A stretch of DNA of 64,000 nucleotides from positions 21,862 to 85,861 of the forward strand of contig CAYTMU010000010.1 in NCBI GenBank assembly GCA_964438975.1, read 5' to 3'. Positions within the stretch are counted from its first letter, which is position 1. Each line of letters begins with the position of its first letter. Source of the DNA: Chryseosolibacter sp964438975 (lineage in GTDB: Bacteria > Bacteroidota > Bacteroidia > Cytophagales > Cyclobacteriaceae). The position numbers and the translations under genes were made by a program. Shown here in pieces: positions 32,995 through 42,485 of the stretch. Under the pieces are notes generated by a model, which did no database searches, was not told the origin of the DNA, and saw nothing but the letters and a program-made list of their open reading frames with translations.

Positions 32995-35910
32995 ATGAAA
33001 ACGTTTCTGCGCGAAATTGCTGAAAGGATCTATAAAGACCACGCGAAACTGGGGGAAGTCACTGTTGTGTTTCCGAATCGACGGGCAGCCTTGTACTTCC
33101 GGAAGCACCTTAGCACCTTGCTGACAAAGCCTGCGTTTGCGCCAAAACTCATTACGATCGAGGATTTCTTTGCGCAATTCTCTTCCTGGCAGGTTCCCGA
33201 AAAGCTTGTGCTTGTCGCGCGGCTGTTTTCGGCATATCGCCGTGTAATGGAAGAGACAGCAGAGGGGAGTGATGACGAAGAGATCGGGCGCTTTGAGAAT
33301 TTCTATTTCTGGGGGGAGATGTTGCTCCGCGACTTTGACGAGCTCGACAAATATATGATGCCGGCCGATCAACTGTTTCGCGACCTTAGCCATCAAAAAG
33401 AATTGGACTCTAGCTTTGACTTCCTAACGGAAGAACAACTGGATTTCCTGCGCAGCTTCTGGGCGAATTTCGATGTTAATCAATCAACTAATAAACGCAG
33501 GTTTCTGCGTATGTGGCGCCGGATGTACCGGTTGTACGACATTTTTAAAAGCGACCTTCGAAGCGCCGGTCTGGCGTATGAGGGGATGTTGCAACGCACA
33601 GTAGCAGAATCCTTATCGGAGACGGGGAGTACCGCAGACCTGGGACCTGTGATCTTCGCAGGATTCAATGCATTGACGTCTGCCGAAGAAGCGCTGATCA
33701 CTCATTTTGTGGAACGTCATGAAGCCAGGGTGTATTGGGATGCAGACGCCTGGTACGTGAACAATAAGTCGCAGGAAGCAGGATTGTTCTTCCGCGAGTA
33801 CCAGGAAAAGACGGTTCTTGGAAAGACATTTGATTCTAATCTGCCGGCACACTTCCAGGATAAGATCTCGTCGGGTAAAGAAGTCCAGCTTTACGGTGCA
33901 TCACAACCGGTCGGGCAGGCGAAGGCAATGGCTCAGGTGTTGCGCGATGAACTCGCGAAGGGTCTCGATCCTGAGGAGACGTTGATCGTGCTCGCAGATG
34001 AGAAATTATTAATGCCCGTTTTGCACGGCGTTTCCGGATGCGTGGACAAACTCAACGTCACAATGGGTTTCCCGCTGTCGAACACGCCGGTCGCAAATTT
34101 CATCGAGCATCTGGTCGACCTTCAGATACACCGGAAAGATACCGATTTCCATCATCGGCAAGTGTTGGCGTTACTGGGCCATCCCTACGTGGTGGCGGCA
34201 GATGCAGCTACCGCACATGCCAAGCGAAAGGAGATACTCCGAAATAACTGGGTACATATCCCCGGGACATTCCTGGGCGCGGGTGTGCAACTCCATCGCC
34301 TGATCTTTCGCGCAACGAGCAATGAAGGTCACGCGTCTGGAGTGGACCTGATACAATATCTCGTGGATGCTATCACGGAAGTTGGTGCCTTGTCTTCAGT
34401 GGGAGAGCTTGATCGCGAGTATGTATTTCAGTTTCTCAGATTCTTTAATCTTCTGGAAACGGTAGTGAAGGAAGGGCTGATGGCTTCACCTCAGCAGGAG
34501 GGAAAGGAAGCGCGCGACATGAAATCGTTCCTTCGGTTGTTCCGACAACTGGTCAGAACGCACCGCATCCCGTTCACCGGCGAACCATTGCGTGGACTTC
34601 AGGTGATGGGTGTTCTGGAAACAAGGAATCTCGATTTCAAGAACGTATTCATCCTGTCACTAAATGAAGGAGCATTCCCGGCGACTGGTAGTAAGGGATC
34701 GTATATCCCTCACAATATACGCCGGGCGTACGGCCTGCCGACATTTGCACACCAGGACGCGATCTACTCCTACCTTTTCTACAGAGTGTTGCAACGGGCT
34801 GAGAACATCTTCCTCTTCTACAATTCGGAAAGCGATGTGCTGGGTCAGGGAGAGATGAGTCGCTATGTGCAGCAATTGCTCTTTGAATCCGGCCTTACCA
34901 TCCGCCGGCATATCTTCCACAACCCGATACGTCCACACGATGTCACTCCGATTGCTGTTGAGAAGAATGCGCAGGTTATGGAGGAACTTGTCAGTCTGAT
35001 CGAAGGCAGTCCGCGATTCAGGGGTATCTCGCCTTCCGCGTTGAACACCTATATCGAATGCCGCCTCCAGTTTTACTTCCGGCACGTGGCCAGGATACGG
35101 GAAGCCGACGAGGTCGAGGAGGAACTTGATGCCCGGGTACTTGGAAATTTTCTGCATGACGTGATGGAGAAATTCTACAAGAAGCTCGCGGCTGACAAGG
35201 GCGACAGCACTGTTGAAAAGAAGGACTTTGTAAATGCAAGCGAGACGCTCGACGGTTTGATCGATGACGTCTTCCGCGTAGCGTACCGACTCGATCCAAC
35301 CAAACCTGTGGAATATGCCGGCCAACGACTGGTCGTCCGTGAAATCGTAAAGCGGTTTGCTGAACAGATCATCCGGATTGATGAGGAGTACGCCCCCTTC
35401 AGTATCCAGGCGCTGGAGCAAGCGGATCTTACTTATAGGCTGAAGATCGGACGCCCTCCTTACACGGTGACGCTGGGAGGAAAGATCGACCGCGTGGACC
35501 TCAAAGGCGACCTGCTTCGGATCATTGACTACAAGACAGGAAAAGATGAGTTGAGTTTCGACAGTCTCGAGTCGCTGTTCTCGCGGGATGGCAAGCGAAA
35601 CAAAGCGGCGTTTCAAACGCTGTTGTACGCGTTGATGTATGGGAGTTCAATGACATCATCGCGCGGCGATGGCAGCCCGCGGATTGTACCCGGGTTGATC
35701 AACCGGATGAATGTTTTTGATGACGATTTTGAATTCGGCCTGAAGATCGGGAAGCACTATGTGCGCGATGTGTCCACTATGTTTCCCGAATTTGAAGAGA
35801 GGTTGAAGGAACTTCTCGAAGAATTATATGATCCAGAACAGCCATTCGACCAAACGCCTGGTATGGAAGCGTGCAGGTTGTGTTCCTACAGCCATATCTG
35901 TTATCGTTGA
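32995..35910 (+). CDS. PD-(D/E)XK nuclease, AddB-like partner
   Basis: A 971-residue protein. The N-terminal part resembles a helicase fold but has no Walker A (it begins VTVVFPNRRAALYFRKHLST), as in AddB-type subunits that have lost ATPase activity. The middle has VMGVLETRNLDFKNVFILSL and NEGAFPATG, a motif common in AddB relatives. The C-terminal nuclease has GKIDRVDLKGDLLRIIDYKT (about 830-845). Iron-sulphur cysteines are in TYIECRLQFYF (about 687) and the C-terminal ACRLCSYSHIC. It starts 20 bp after the AddA-like gene and is likely co-transcribed. Confidence 0.88.
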   Translation: MKTFLREIAERIYKDHAKLGEVTVVFPNRRAALYFRKHLSTLLTKPAFAPKLITIEDFFAQFSSWQVPEKLVLVARLFSAYRRVMEETAEGSDDEEIGRFENFYFWGEMLLRDFDELDKYMMPADQLFRDLSHQKELDSSFDFLTEEQLDFLRSFWANFDVNQSTNKRRFLRMWRRMYRLYDIFKSDLRSAGLAYEGMLQRTVAESLSETGSTADLGPVIFAGFNALTSAEEALITHFVERHEARVYWDADAWYVNNKSQEAGLFFREYQEKTVLGKTFDSNLPAHFQDKISSGKEVQLYGASQPVGQAKAMAQVLRDELAKGLDPEETLIVLADEKLLMPVLHGVSGCVDKLNVTMGFPLSNTPVANFIEHLVDLQIHRKDTDFHHRQVLALLGHPYVVAADAATAHAKRKEILRNNWVHIPGTFLGAGVQLHRLIFRATSNEGHASGVDLIQYLVDAITEVGALSSVGELDREYVFQFLRFFNLLETVVKEGLMASPQQEGKEARDMKSFLRLFRQLVRTHRIPFTGEPLRGLQVMGVLETRNLDFKNVFILSLNEGAFPATGSKGSYIPHNIRRAYGLPTFAHQDAIYSYLFYRVLQRAENIFLFYNSESDVLGQGEMSRYVQQLLFESGLTIRRHIFHNPIRPHDVTPIAVEKNAQVMEELVSLIEGSPRFRGISPSALNTYIECRLQFYFRHVARIREADEVEEELDARVLGNFLHDVMEKFYKKLAADKGDSTVEKKDFVNASETLDGLIDDVFRVAYRLDPTKPVEYAGQRLVVREIVKRFAEQIIRIDEEYAPFSIQALEQADLTYRLKIGRPPYTVTLGGKIDRVDLKGDLLRIIDYKTGKDELSFDSLESLFSRDGKRNKAAFQTLLYALMYGSSMTSSRGDGSPRIVPGLINRMNVFDDDFEFGLKIGKHYVRDVSTMFPEFEERLKELLEELYDPEQPFDQTPGMEACRLCSYSHICYR

Positions 35911-36019
35911 CCGCCCGGAAGAGGCCGTGAGGTATGATTTTTGCCGCTGATTCTGCTATGATACGGGGGACGTGGTTTACAAACTTCTCCTGCTACAGTT
36001 TCAACAAAACGCGAAATCA

Positions 36020-36460
36020 ATGGTAAACGACGTAATTATCACGAGAAGCATCGTGCTTAACGCTACCCCCGAGCGTGTGTGGGAGGCACTCACACATCCC
36101 GGGATGACCAAGCAATATTATTTCAATTCCGAGGTGCAGAGCGACTGGACGGAGGGGAGCGCTATGCGATGGAGGGGTAGGTATGACGGACACGACATCG
36201 ATGTAGAAGGGCGGATCCTCGAAATTACGCCCGGTAAGCGGATCAAATACGCTGGTTTCGACCGTCTCGCCGCCGGCGATCTTTCGACCACGGGAGATAT
36301 TCATATAGCACACGAAGTTGTACCTCAAGGGGGAAAGACCAAGCTATTGACGACGATCAGTAACTTCGAAGGAGACGAGGCGCGCGCTGAGTACGCAGCT
36401 CAGCAATGGGATCTGGAAATTATGCCGAAATTTCAGACATTAGTTGAGACCACATTGTAG
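36020..36460 (+). CDS. START/AHSA1-like (SRPBCC) protein
   Basis: A 146-residue protein of the Bet v 1-like fold. It has the AHSA1 pattern ITRSIVLNATPERVWEALTH at the N-terminus, then MRWRGRYDGHDIDVEGRILE and a C-terminal helix ending QQWDLEIMPKFQTLVETTL. The ATG at 36020 gives the standard start; a GTG at 35972 would add 16 residues without family support. Members bind hydrophobic ligands or Hsp90-type partners; no ligand can be named. The next gene's ATG follows within 14 bp of the stop. Confidence 0.85.
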   Translation: MVNDVIITRSIVLNATPERVWEALTHPGMTKQYYFNSEVQSDWTEGSAMRWRGRYDGHDIDVEGRILEITPGKRIKYAGFDRLAAGDLSTTGDIHIAHEVVPQGGKTKLLTTISNFEGDEARAEYAAQQWDLEIMPKFQTLVETTL

Positions 36461-36473
36461 AGTCGTCCGCAAC

Positions 36474-36998
36474 ATGAGAATACTGATTTTCTATATCGTC
36501 TTTCTTGTTAGTGCGTGGGTGTCACAAGCTCAGACACCGCCTCCGAAAAATATTCAGGACCTGGCTTTCATGTCAGGGCGATGGATCACACATAGCGCCT
36601 GGGGTGACATGGAGGAAAACTGGAGTGAACCTTGGGGTGACTCGATGATGTGTTCATACCGCTGCGTGAAAGATGGAAAGGTTATCTTTTACGAGTTTAT
36701 TGTTATCGAGCAGATGGAAACGGGACCAGTAATGAAGCTTCGGCACTTCAGCCCCGGTAACATCGGCTGGGAGGACAAAGACAAGCCGTATGAGTACCCG
36801 CTCATGTTTCTCGAGCCGGACCGTGCCCGGTTTGAACGCCCCGATAAAAAAACGGCGTTGACTTTTCACCGTACCGGGCCAAAGAAGATGCAGGTAATCC
36901 TGGAGAGGCAGGACAAGGAAGGGAAATGGATCGAAGATGTATTTCACTATGAACTGGCGCCACCGGTCAACAGTACTTCCGCTACAAAGGGTAATTGA
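36474..36998 (+). CDS. secreted DUF6265-type protein
   Basis: A 174-residue protein: signal peptide (MRILIFYIVFLVSAWVSQAQ) and then the DUF6265 pattern LAFMSGRWITHSAWGDMEEN with WSEPWGDSMMCSYR, FYEFIVIEQMETGPVMKLRH, and a C-terminal beta segment ALTFHRTGPKKMQVILERQD. It probably forms a calycin-like barrel that binds a small molecule; the function is not known. The ATG at 36474 is chosen because it directly starts the signal peptide. Confidence 0.82.
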   Translation: MRILIFYIVFLVSAWVSQAQTPPPKNIQDLAFMSGRWITHSAWGDMEENWSEPWGDSMMCSYRCVKDGKVIFYEFIVIEQMETGPVMKLRHFSPGNIGWEDKDKPYEYPLMFLEPDRARFERPDKKTALTFHRTGPKKMQVILERQDKEGKWIEDVFHYELAPPVNSTSATKGN

Positions 36999-37051
36999 GA
37001 GTGAATCAATACACTCCTTTTTTCGATATTTGCGGAACATCCATCCTGGCC

Positions 37052-37540
37052 GTGACATTAGAGCAGTTCAATACGTGGTCGAAAAGAAAACAGGCGGAGA
37101 ACAAGAAATTTCTCCAGGGCTTGCGAAAGAAAGACCCGCGCAGAGTTGACGATGTTTTTCATGCAGTGCACGATGAGGTCTTTGATGAACTCGATTGTCT
37201 GACCTGCGCGAACTGTTGCAAGACGACCAGCCCGATTTTCTATGAGACGGATATTGATCGCCTGGCGCGTGCTCTGCGGATCAGACCGGGCGATTTCATT
37301 GAGACGTATCTGCGGATTGATGAAGATGGTGACTACGTCCTGCAAACGACGCCCTGCCCTTTCCTGGGATCGGATAATCATTGCCGCGTCTACGACGACC
37401 GGCCGAAGGCGTGCCGGGAGTATCCTCATACCGGCCGCAAGAAGGTCGTTCAGATCATGGACCTTACGCTGCGAAACACGTTGGTGTGTCCCGCGGTCTA
37501 TGAAATGGTCGAGCGCTTGAAAGCGATTCCCCTTAAATGA
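37052..37540 (+). CDS. YkgJ-family cysteine-cluster protein
   Basis: A 162-residue protein when started at GTG 37052 (TLEQFNTWSKRKQAENKKFL), which resembles the usual beginning of this family. A TTG at 36995 or GTG at 37001 would add 17-19 residues without recognisable homology. The cysteine cluster is visible: FDELDCLTCANCCKTTSPIF, TTPCPFLGSDNHCRVYDDRP and KACREYPHTGR, the CxxCxxCC...CPFL...C...RP..CR pattern. It probably binds zinc or an iron-sulphur cluster; the substrate is unknown. It converges on trxA across a terminator. Confidence 0.85.
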   Translation: MTLEQFNTWSKRKQAENKKFLQGLRKKDPRRVDDVFHAVHDEVFDELDCLTCANCCKTTSPIFYETDIDRLARALRIRPGDFIETYLRIDEDGDYVLQTTPCPFLGSDNHCRVYDDRPKACREYPHTGRKKVVQIMDLTLRNTLVCPAVYEMVERLKAIPLK

Positions 37541-37543
37541 AAA

Positions 37544-37563
37544 GAGGTACCCAAAGGTACCTC
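37544..37563. terminator. bidirectional terminator between YkgJ gene and trxA
   Basis: GAGGTACC-CAAA-GGTACCTC is a perfect 8-bp stem with a 4-nt loop between two convergent stops. On the minus strand it is followed by TTTC ATTT; on the plus strand the tail is not T-rich, so it acts best for trxA. Confidence 0.7.
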
Positions 37564-37584
37564 GTGAAGTTGTGTTATGATTCT

Positions 37585-37917
37585 TTAGGCCGGGTTGCCT
37601 ACCTGTGCCTCAAGCTTTTGAGCGAGGACGGATTTGGGAACCGCACCAACCTGCTTGTCAACGATCTGACCGCCTTTAAAAACCAGCAATGTAGGAATGC
37701 TGCGGATGCCATAGCGGGCTGTGACATCGGGATTTTCATCGACGTTGAGCTTCGCGACAATGGCTTTTCCTTCATAATCCCCCGCGAGTTCCTCGACAAC
37801 CGGGCCGATCATCTTACAGGGTCCGCACCACTCGGCCCAAAAATCTACTAATACAGGTTTGTCCGAGTTGATCGCGGCGTCGAAGGTGGCGTCGTTGAGT
37901 ACGAGTGTTTTGCCCAT
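37585..37917 (-). CDS. trxA: thioredoxin
   Basis: A 110-residue thioredoxin, the standard length. The redox motif is in DFWAEWCGPCKMIGPVVEEL with cysteines at 31 and 34. The cis-proline loop is GIRSIPTLLVFKGGQ, and the end is the amphipathic helix KSVLAQKLEAQV. There is no signal peptide, so it is a cytosolic disulfide reductase. It is transcribed alone: a promoter lies about 60 bp upstream and a terminator downstream. Confidence 0.97.
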   Translation of the reverse strand: MGKTLVLNDATFDAAINSDKPVLVDFWAEWCGPCKMIGPVVEELAGDYEGKAIVAKLNVDENPDVTARYGIRSIPTLLVFKGGQIVDKQVGAVPKSVLAQKLEAQVGNPA

Positions 37918-37977
37918 TTTTGTGAAGTTTAATTTCGTTTAATTAGAAACACACGGATATGTCCAATAGTTCAGCCT

Positions 37978-38008
37978 CAAATTTAAACTTTCTGCCAAAA
38001 GTATGAAA
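37978..38008 (-). promoter_or_regulatory. putative trxA promoter
   Basis: Read on the minus strand, TTTC (38005-38008) is followed after 19 bp by TAAATTTG (37978-37985), an exact match to the Bacteroidota -7 consensus TAnnTTTG with the expected spacing. The ATG of trxA lies 61 bp further on. Confidence 0.6.
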
Positions 38009-38029
38009 CCCCCGGCAGCCGCGTTTGTG

Positions 38030-41000
38030 TTAAGTCCTGACTTCGACATCGGCCACCTTCTTCATTCTCAATACCATGTCGTTAACCGGATTAACACGGA
38101 ACTTTCGTGACATCAGTTCGAGGCTGATGTTCTCCTGGTCATCGCGAATCTTGAGGAACAGGGGAGTGTTGCCGCTGAATTGCTGGCACACGTCTTCGAT
38201 CTTGCCGATGAGGTCGGGTGTGATCTCATTCGCGTTTACTCTCAACTGAATACCTTTACTGCGTTTCACACCGATTTCATTCAGCAGATCCATATTTCGT
38301 ATTTTCATTTCCAGATTCTGCTGCCCCCAGTTGTTCTTTACGACCATACCTTCAAGGAAGAGGAACCAACCGATGTTGAGAAAGTTTCTGAATTTCAGAT
38401 AATCTTCTCCGAAGAGCATGAATGACGTATTTCCGCTGTAGTCTTCAAGATAGAATTTGCCGAAGGGTTTACCTGTTTTTGTCGTCCGGTGCTCAACACC
38501 GGTGACGATGCCGCCGAGTTTTAATTCTCGTCCCGCCAACGTTTCGATCTCCGTCAACTGATTGCATGCTGTGTTGCAGAACGTTTCCATTTCAAAACGG
38601 AAATGGTCAAGTGGATGTCCGGAGATGTAGATACCCACAACCTCTTTCTCCAGGTTGAGTTTTTCGATTTCGCTGAATGGTTCAACAGGTTCGATCCGCG
38701 GCTTGGGCATTTCGGCACCGGAAGTTCCTCCGAAGAGACTTGCCTGGGCGCTCTGTTCCTCCAACTGTGCTTTTACCGCGTATTTGATCGCTTTCTCGAT
38801 GAGACTGATGTCGCCGTCTTTCGAGTAGACGTATTGTCTGCGGTGCAGATCTGCGAAGCAGTCAAATGCGCCGGAGAGCGCAAGGCATTCATAGGTCTTC
38901 TTGTTAACAGATCGATGGCTGAGACGTTTCGAAAAGTCGAAGATATCGATATAACTACCAGCGCTCTCTCGTTCCTGGATGATGGCTTCGACGGCGGCAT
39001 CACCGGCGCCTTTGATAGCGCCAAGTCCGAACCTTATCTCCCCTTCCTTGTTGACTTCGAAGAACTTGCCTGACTCGTTTACGTGTGGTCCGAGCACACG
39101 TATGCCAAGATTGCGGGATTCTTCTATAAAGAATGTGACGTTCTCCAGGTTGTTCTGTGAATGCGTCAGCACCGCAGCCATGTATTCGGCGGGGTAGTTC
39201 GCCTTGAGGTAGGCGGTATGATATGCGATAAGCGAGTAACAGGTTGAGTGCGATTTGTTGAATGCGTACTGTGCGAATGCTTCCCAATCCGTCCAGATCT
39301 TCTCGCATATTGTTTGTGGGTGACCGTTCTTTTGACATCCTTCGATAAATTTGTCTTTCATCTTGTCGAGGACTGCCTTTTGCTTCTTACCCATCGCCTT
39401 TCGCAGCACGTCAGCATCACCCTTGCTGAAGCCGGCGAGTTTCTGCGACAGGAGCATGACCTGCTCCTGATACACCGTAATACCATAGGTTTCGCCGAGG
39501 AACTCTTCCATTTCCGGAAGGTCATAGCGAATCGGTTCACGGCCGTGCTTCCGATTGACGAACGCAGGAATGTACTCCATCGGTCCCGGCCGATACAACG
39601 CGTTCATTGCAATAAGATCTTCGAACTTATCAGGTTTCAGTTGCCGTAGATACTTCTGCATACCCGCGCTTTCAAACTGGAATGTACCGGTGGTTTCGCC
39701 GCGCTGGAAAAGCTGGTACGTCGTTTCGTCATCAAGTGGTATATCTTCAATATCGATCTCGATACCTCTGCTTTTGCTGATATTCTTGAGCGCAGTCTTG
39801 ATGATCGTCAATGTGGTTAGCCCCAGGAAATCCATTTTCAGCATCCCGGCGGATTCGACGACGCTGTTATCGAATTGGGTCACCAGCATGTCGGAATCCC
39901 GTGCAATGGATACAGGGACGAAGTTCCTGAGATCGTCGGGTGTGATGATGACACCGCACGCGTGCGTACCCGTATTTCGGATAGATCCTTCCAGAATGAC
40001 GGCTTGCTGGAGAACCTGGGCCCGAAGGTCATTTCCTTTCTTGATGTCGGCGAGTTCTTTACTCTCGTCAAAAGCCATCGACAACGTCGTTCCGGGTCGT
40101 TCGGGAATCATTTTGGCGAGAACGTTAGCGTCGCCCAGCGATAGTTCCATGACGCGGGAGCAGTCGCGGATCGACGATTTGGCTGCCATGGTTCCGTAAG
40201 TGATGATCTGGGCCACCTGGTTCTTGCCGTATTTGTCAATTACGTATCGAAGTACTTTGTCGCGTCCTTCGTCGTCAAAGTCAATATCAATGTCAGGTAA
40301 GGATACGCGGTCGGGATTGAGGAAGCGCTCAAACAGCAGGTCGTATTTGATTGGATCCACATTTGTGATCCCGATGCAGTAGGCTACTGCGGATCCAGCC
40401 GCAGACCCTCGACCGGGGCCGACACTCACGCCAAGTTCGCGCGCCTTCGAAGTGAAATCCTGGACGATAAGAAAGTAGCCGGGATAGCCTGTGTTTTGGA
40501 TAGTCGCCAGTTCGAAATCAAGCCGGTCGATGATGGGCTGGGTAAGCTCGTCGTATCGCTTCTCAGCTCCGAGATAGGTCAGGTGTCGCAGATATTCATC
40601 TTCGGATGAGAACCCTTCGGGAATATCAAACTTGGGAAGCAGGACATTCCTTTCGAGCGTGTAGGATTCGATCTTGTCAATGATCTCGGTAATCGTCTCG
40701 ATGGCCTGTGGGTGGTCTCGGAAGATCGAGCGCATCTCTTCCTGCGATTTGAAATAGTATTGGTCATTCACCATCCCATAGCGATGACCACGTCCGTAAC
40801 CGATGGGTGTCGACTTGAATTCGCCCTCTTTTATGCACAACAGGACATCGTGTGCATTTGCCTCCTCCCGGTCAAGATAGAAGCACTCGTTTGCTGCAAA
40901 GTATCTGACATGGTATTTGTCGGCAAAGCGGATCAATACTTCGTTGACGTGATCTTCTTCGGGGACGCCGTGCCGGTTGAGTTCCACGTAAAAATCTTCT

Positions 41001-42214
41001 CCGAAGAGTTCATGCCACCAGCGGAAGGCCTCTTCCGCCTGTTTTTCACCGACGTGAAGAATCAGATGCGGAACCTCGCTGCTCAGGCTGCCGGTGGTTG
41101 CGATCAGGTCTTGTTTGTACCGGGCAATGAGTGCTTTATCAATGCGCGGATAGATACCGTAAAGACCTTCGGTAAAAGCGAGAGAACTTAGTTTCGCGAG
41201 GTTTTGATATCCGTTCTTGTTTTTCGCAAGTAATACCTGTGTGTAGCGCTTGTCGGGGTTGTCTTTCGTGAACTTCAGCTTCAGGCGCTCTTCCGCCGTA
41301 TAGAATTCGCAGCCGACGATTGCTTTTATCTCCTGGTTCGCGGCCTCTTTCACGAACTTGAAGGCTCCGTACATATTGCCGAGGTCAGTCAGCGCGACGG
41401 CGGGCATGTTAAGCGACTTCGCCTTGCTAACCATACTCCGGATGTCGGGTGTTGCCTGCAATACCGAGAATTGGGAGTGAACGTGAAGGTGAACGAATGG
41501 TTTGCCGGCACTATGATCGCCGGTATCTGTCAACGAATAGGCTGCTTCTTTCTTTTTCTCCCGCTTGGTGAAGTTAGCTGCCTCCAGATCAGGCTCTTCG
41601 TAGTCGATCTCCTCGAACGGTGTGCTGTCGAATGGATTGGCAACTTTGTTCTTGATTAGTCCGAAGAAGCAACGCGCAGTTGCAGCAACGTCGTACGACG
41701 CATCGTGAGCATCACCGAAGTCTTTGCCAAAGAGCTTCTCGTGCAGTTCGACCAGCCGGGGCATCTTGAGCCTTCCGCCGATTCCGCCGGCGAGTTGACA
41801 GAAATCAATAGAGACCACCCCGGTATCAACTTTGTCCAGATTCAGCAGTCGATCGACATCAAACCGCTGCCGGATGAATTCGGCGCCAAGAATACTGATG
41901 TCAAATTCGATGTTGTGACCGACAAGCAATTGCGCTCGAGCGAGATCCTTGATGAAGAGCTCAAGGACGTCTGAGAGCGGTGATCCTTCCTCCTGCGCGC
42001 GGCGTGTGGAGATACCGTGTATTTGTTCCGCTTTGTATGGAATATCAAAACCATCCGGCTGAATGATCACATTCTGGCGTGACAGCAGTTTACCTTTTGC
42101 GTCGTGCAGTTGCCATGCGAGTTGTACAACTCGTGGCCAATTGTCCAGGTCAGTAATCGGCGCGGTCTTATTATGCGGAATACCAGTGGTTTCCGTGTCG
42201 AAAATCAGATACAT
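38030..42214 (-). CDS. dnaE: DNA polymerase III alpha subunit with N-terminal DnaQ-type proofreading exonuclease
   Basis: A 1394-residue fusion. Residues 1-185 are a DEDDh exonuclease: FDTETTG (D6, E8), VGHNIEFD (D105), HDASYD (H170, D175). After a lysine-rich linker, a PHP domain begins at HLHVHSQFSVLQ (about 245). The polymerase core has GPGRGSAAGSAVAYCIG and the catalytic LPDIDIDFDDEGRDKVLRY (about 643). Then come the tandem HhH region and an OB fold near LKLGGIVTGVEHRTTKTGKP (about 1230). It is the replicative polymerase, so proofreading is covalently attached. The PHP metal site looks decayed: Leu278 and Phe445 replace usual histidines. The start ATG immediately opens the exonuclease motif. 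Confidence 0.96.
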   Translation of the reverse strand: MYLIFDTETTGIPHNKTAPITDLDNWPRVVQLAWQLHDAKGKLLSRQNVIIQPDGFDIPYKAEQIHGISTRRAQEEGSPLSDVLELFIKDLARAQLLVGHNIEFDISILGAEFIRQRFDVDRLLNLDKVDTGVVSIDFCQLAGGIGGRLKMPRLVELHEKLFGKDFGDAHDASYDVAATARCFFGLIKNKVANPFDSTPFEEIDYEEPDLEAANFTKREKKKEAAYSLTDTGDHSAGKPFVHLHVHSQFSVLQATPDIRSMVSKAKSLNMPAVALTDLGNMYGAFKFVKEAANQEIKAIVGCEFYTAEERLKLKFTKDNPDKRYTQVLLAKNKNGYQNLAKLSSLAFTEGLYGIYPRIDKALIARYKQDLIATTGSLSSEVPHLILHVGEKQAEEAFRWWHELFGEDFYVELNRHGVPEEDHVNEVLIRFADKYHVRYFAANECFYLDREEANAHDVLLCIKEGEFKSTPIGYGRGHRYGMVNDQYYFKSQEEMRSIFRDHPQAIETITEIIDKIESYTLERNVLLPKFDIPEGFSSEDEYLRHLTYLGAEKRYDELTQPIIDRLDFELATIQNTGYPGYFLIVQDFTSKARELGVSVGPGRGSAAGSAVAYCIGITNVDPIKYDLLFERFLNPDRVSLPDIDIDFDDEGRDKVLRYVIDKYGKNQVAQIITYGTMAAKSSIRDCSRVMELSLGDANVLAKMIPERPGTTLSMAFDESKELADIKKGNDLRAQVLQQAVILEGSIRNTGTHACGVIITPDDLRNFVPVSIARDSDMLVTQFDNSVVESAGMLKMDFLGLTTLTIIKTALKNISKSRGIEIDIEDIPLDDETTYQLFQRGETTGTFQFESAGMQKYLRQLKPDKFEDLIAMNALYRPGPMEYIPAFVNRKHGREPIRYDLPEMEEFLGETYGITVYQEQVMLLSQKLAGFSKGDADVLRKAMGKKQKAVLDKMKDKFIEGCQKNGHPQTICEKIWTDWEAFAQYAFNKSHSTCYSLIAYHTAYLKANYPAEYMAAVLTHSQNNLENVTFFIEESRNLGIRVLGPHVNESGKFFEVNKEGEIRFGLGAIKGAGDAAVEAIIQERESAGSYIDIFDFSKRLSHRSVNKKTYECLALSGAFDCFADLHRRQYVYSKDGDISLIEKAIKYAVKAQLEEQSAQASLFGGTSGAEMPKPRIEPVEPFSEIEKLNLEKEVVGIYISGHPLDHFRFEMETFCNTACNQLTEIETLAGRELKLGGIVTGVEHRTTKTGKPFGKFYLEDYSGNTSFMLFGEDYLKFRNFLNIGWFLFLEGMVVKNNWGQQNLEMKIRNMDLLNEIGVKRSKGIQLRVNANEITPDLIGKIEDVCQQFSGNTPLFLKIRDDQENISLELMSRKFRVNPVNDMVLRMKKVADVEVRT

Positions 42215-42485
42215 GTAGCAAGTGGTTGTAACCTGTAAAGTTAAGGGCTCCCGTTCGAATCACAAGGAAAAAGCCCCTTCTCAAAACGCTGTTCGAACAC
42301 TGTTGATTCCCGTGTGATGCTGCTGAAAGTTCGGTGGAGAACCCTGATCCATTTTGGGAATAAATCCCAGAATATAGACAAATATTGTCACGTCTTTGGT
42401 TTGATTTTAAGTATATTACTGATATTCAATATATTACGAAAAGGGCTTGATTTTTGGCTTATGTCGCTTGTAAACCAACACTATC
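42215..42485. other. 271-bp region between dnaE and the 35-residue ORF
   Basis: It should hold the divergent promoters for dnaE and for the small ORF/sdh genes. Read toward dnaE, TAACTTTA near 42235-42242 is one base off the -7 consensus. There is a short hairpin TGGGA-ATAAA-TCCCA near 42356-42370. No gene is seen. Confidence 0.4.

Noticed and set aside
34660..35616. 318-residue minus-strand open frame
   Set aside because: Antisense to the AddB-like nuclease domain, where the plus-strand frame contains the conserved nuclease motif.
42253..42261. GTTCGAATC, resembling the T-loop of a tRNA (possible tRNA remnant or attachment site)
   Set aside because: The flanking bases do not form the T-stem or an acceptor stem, and no integrase or direct repeat is nearby. 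Chance match.
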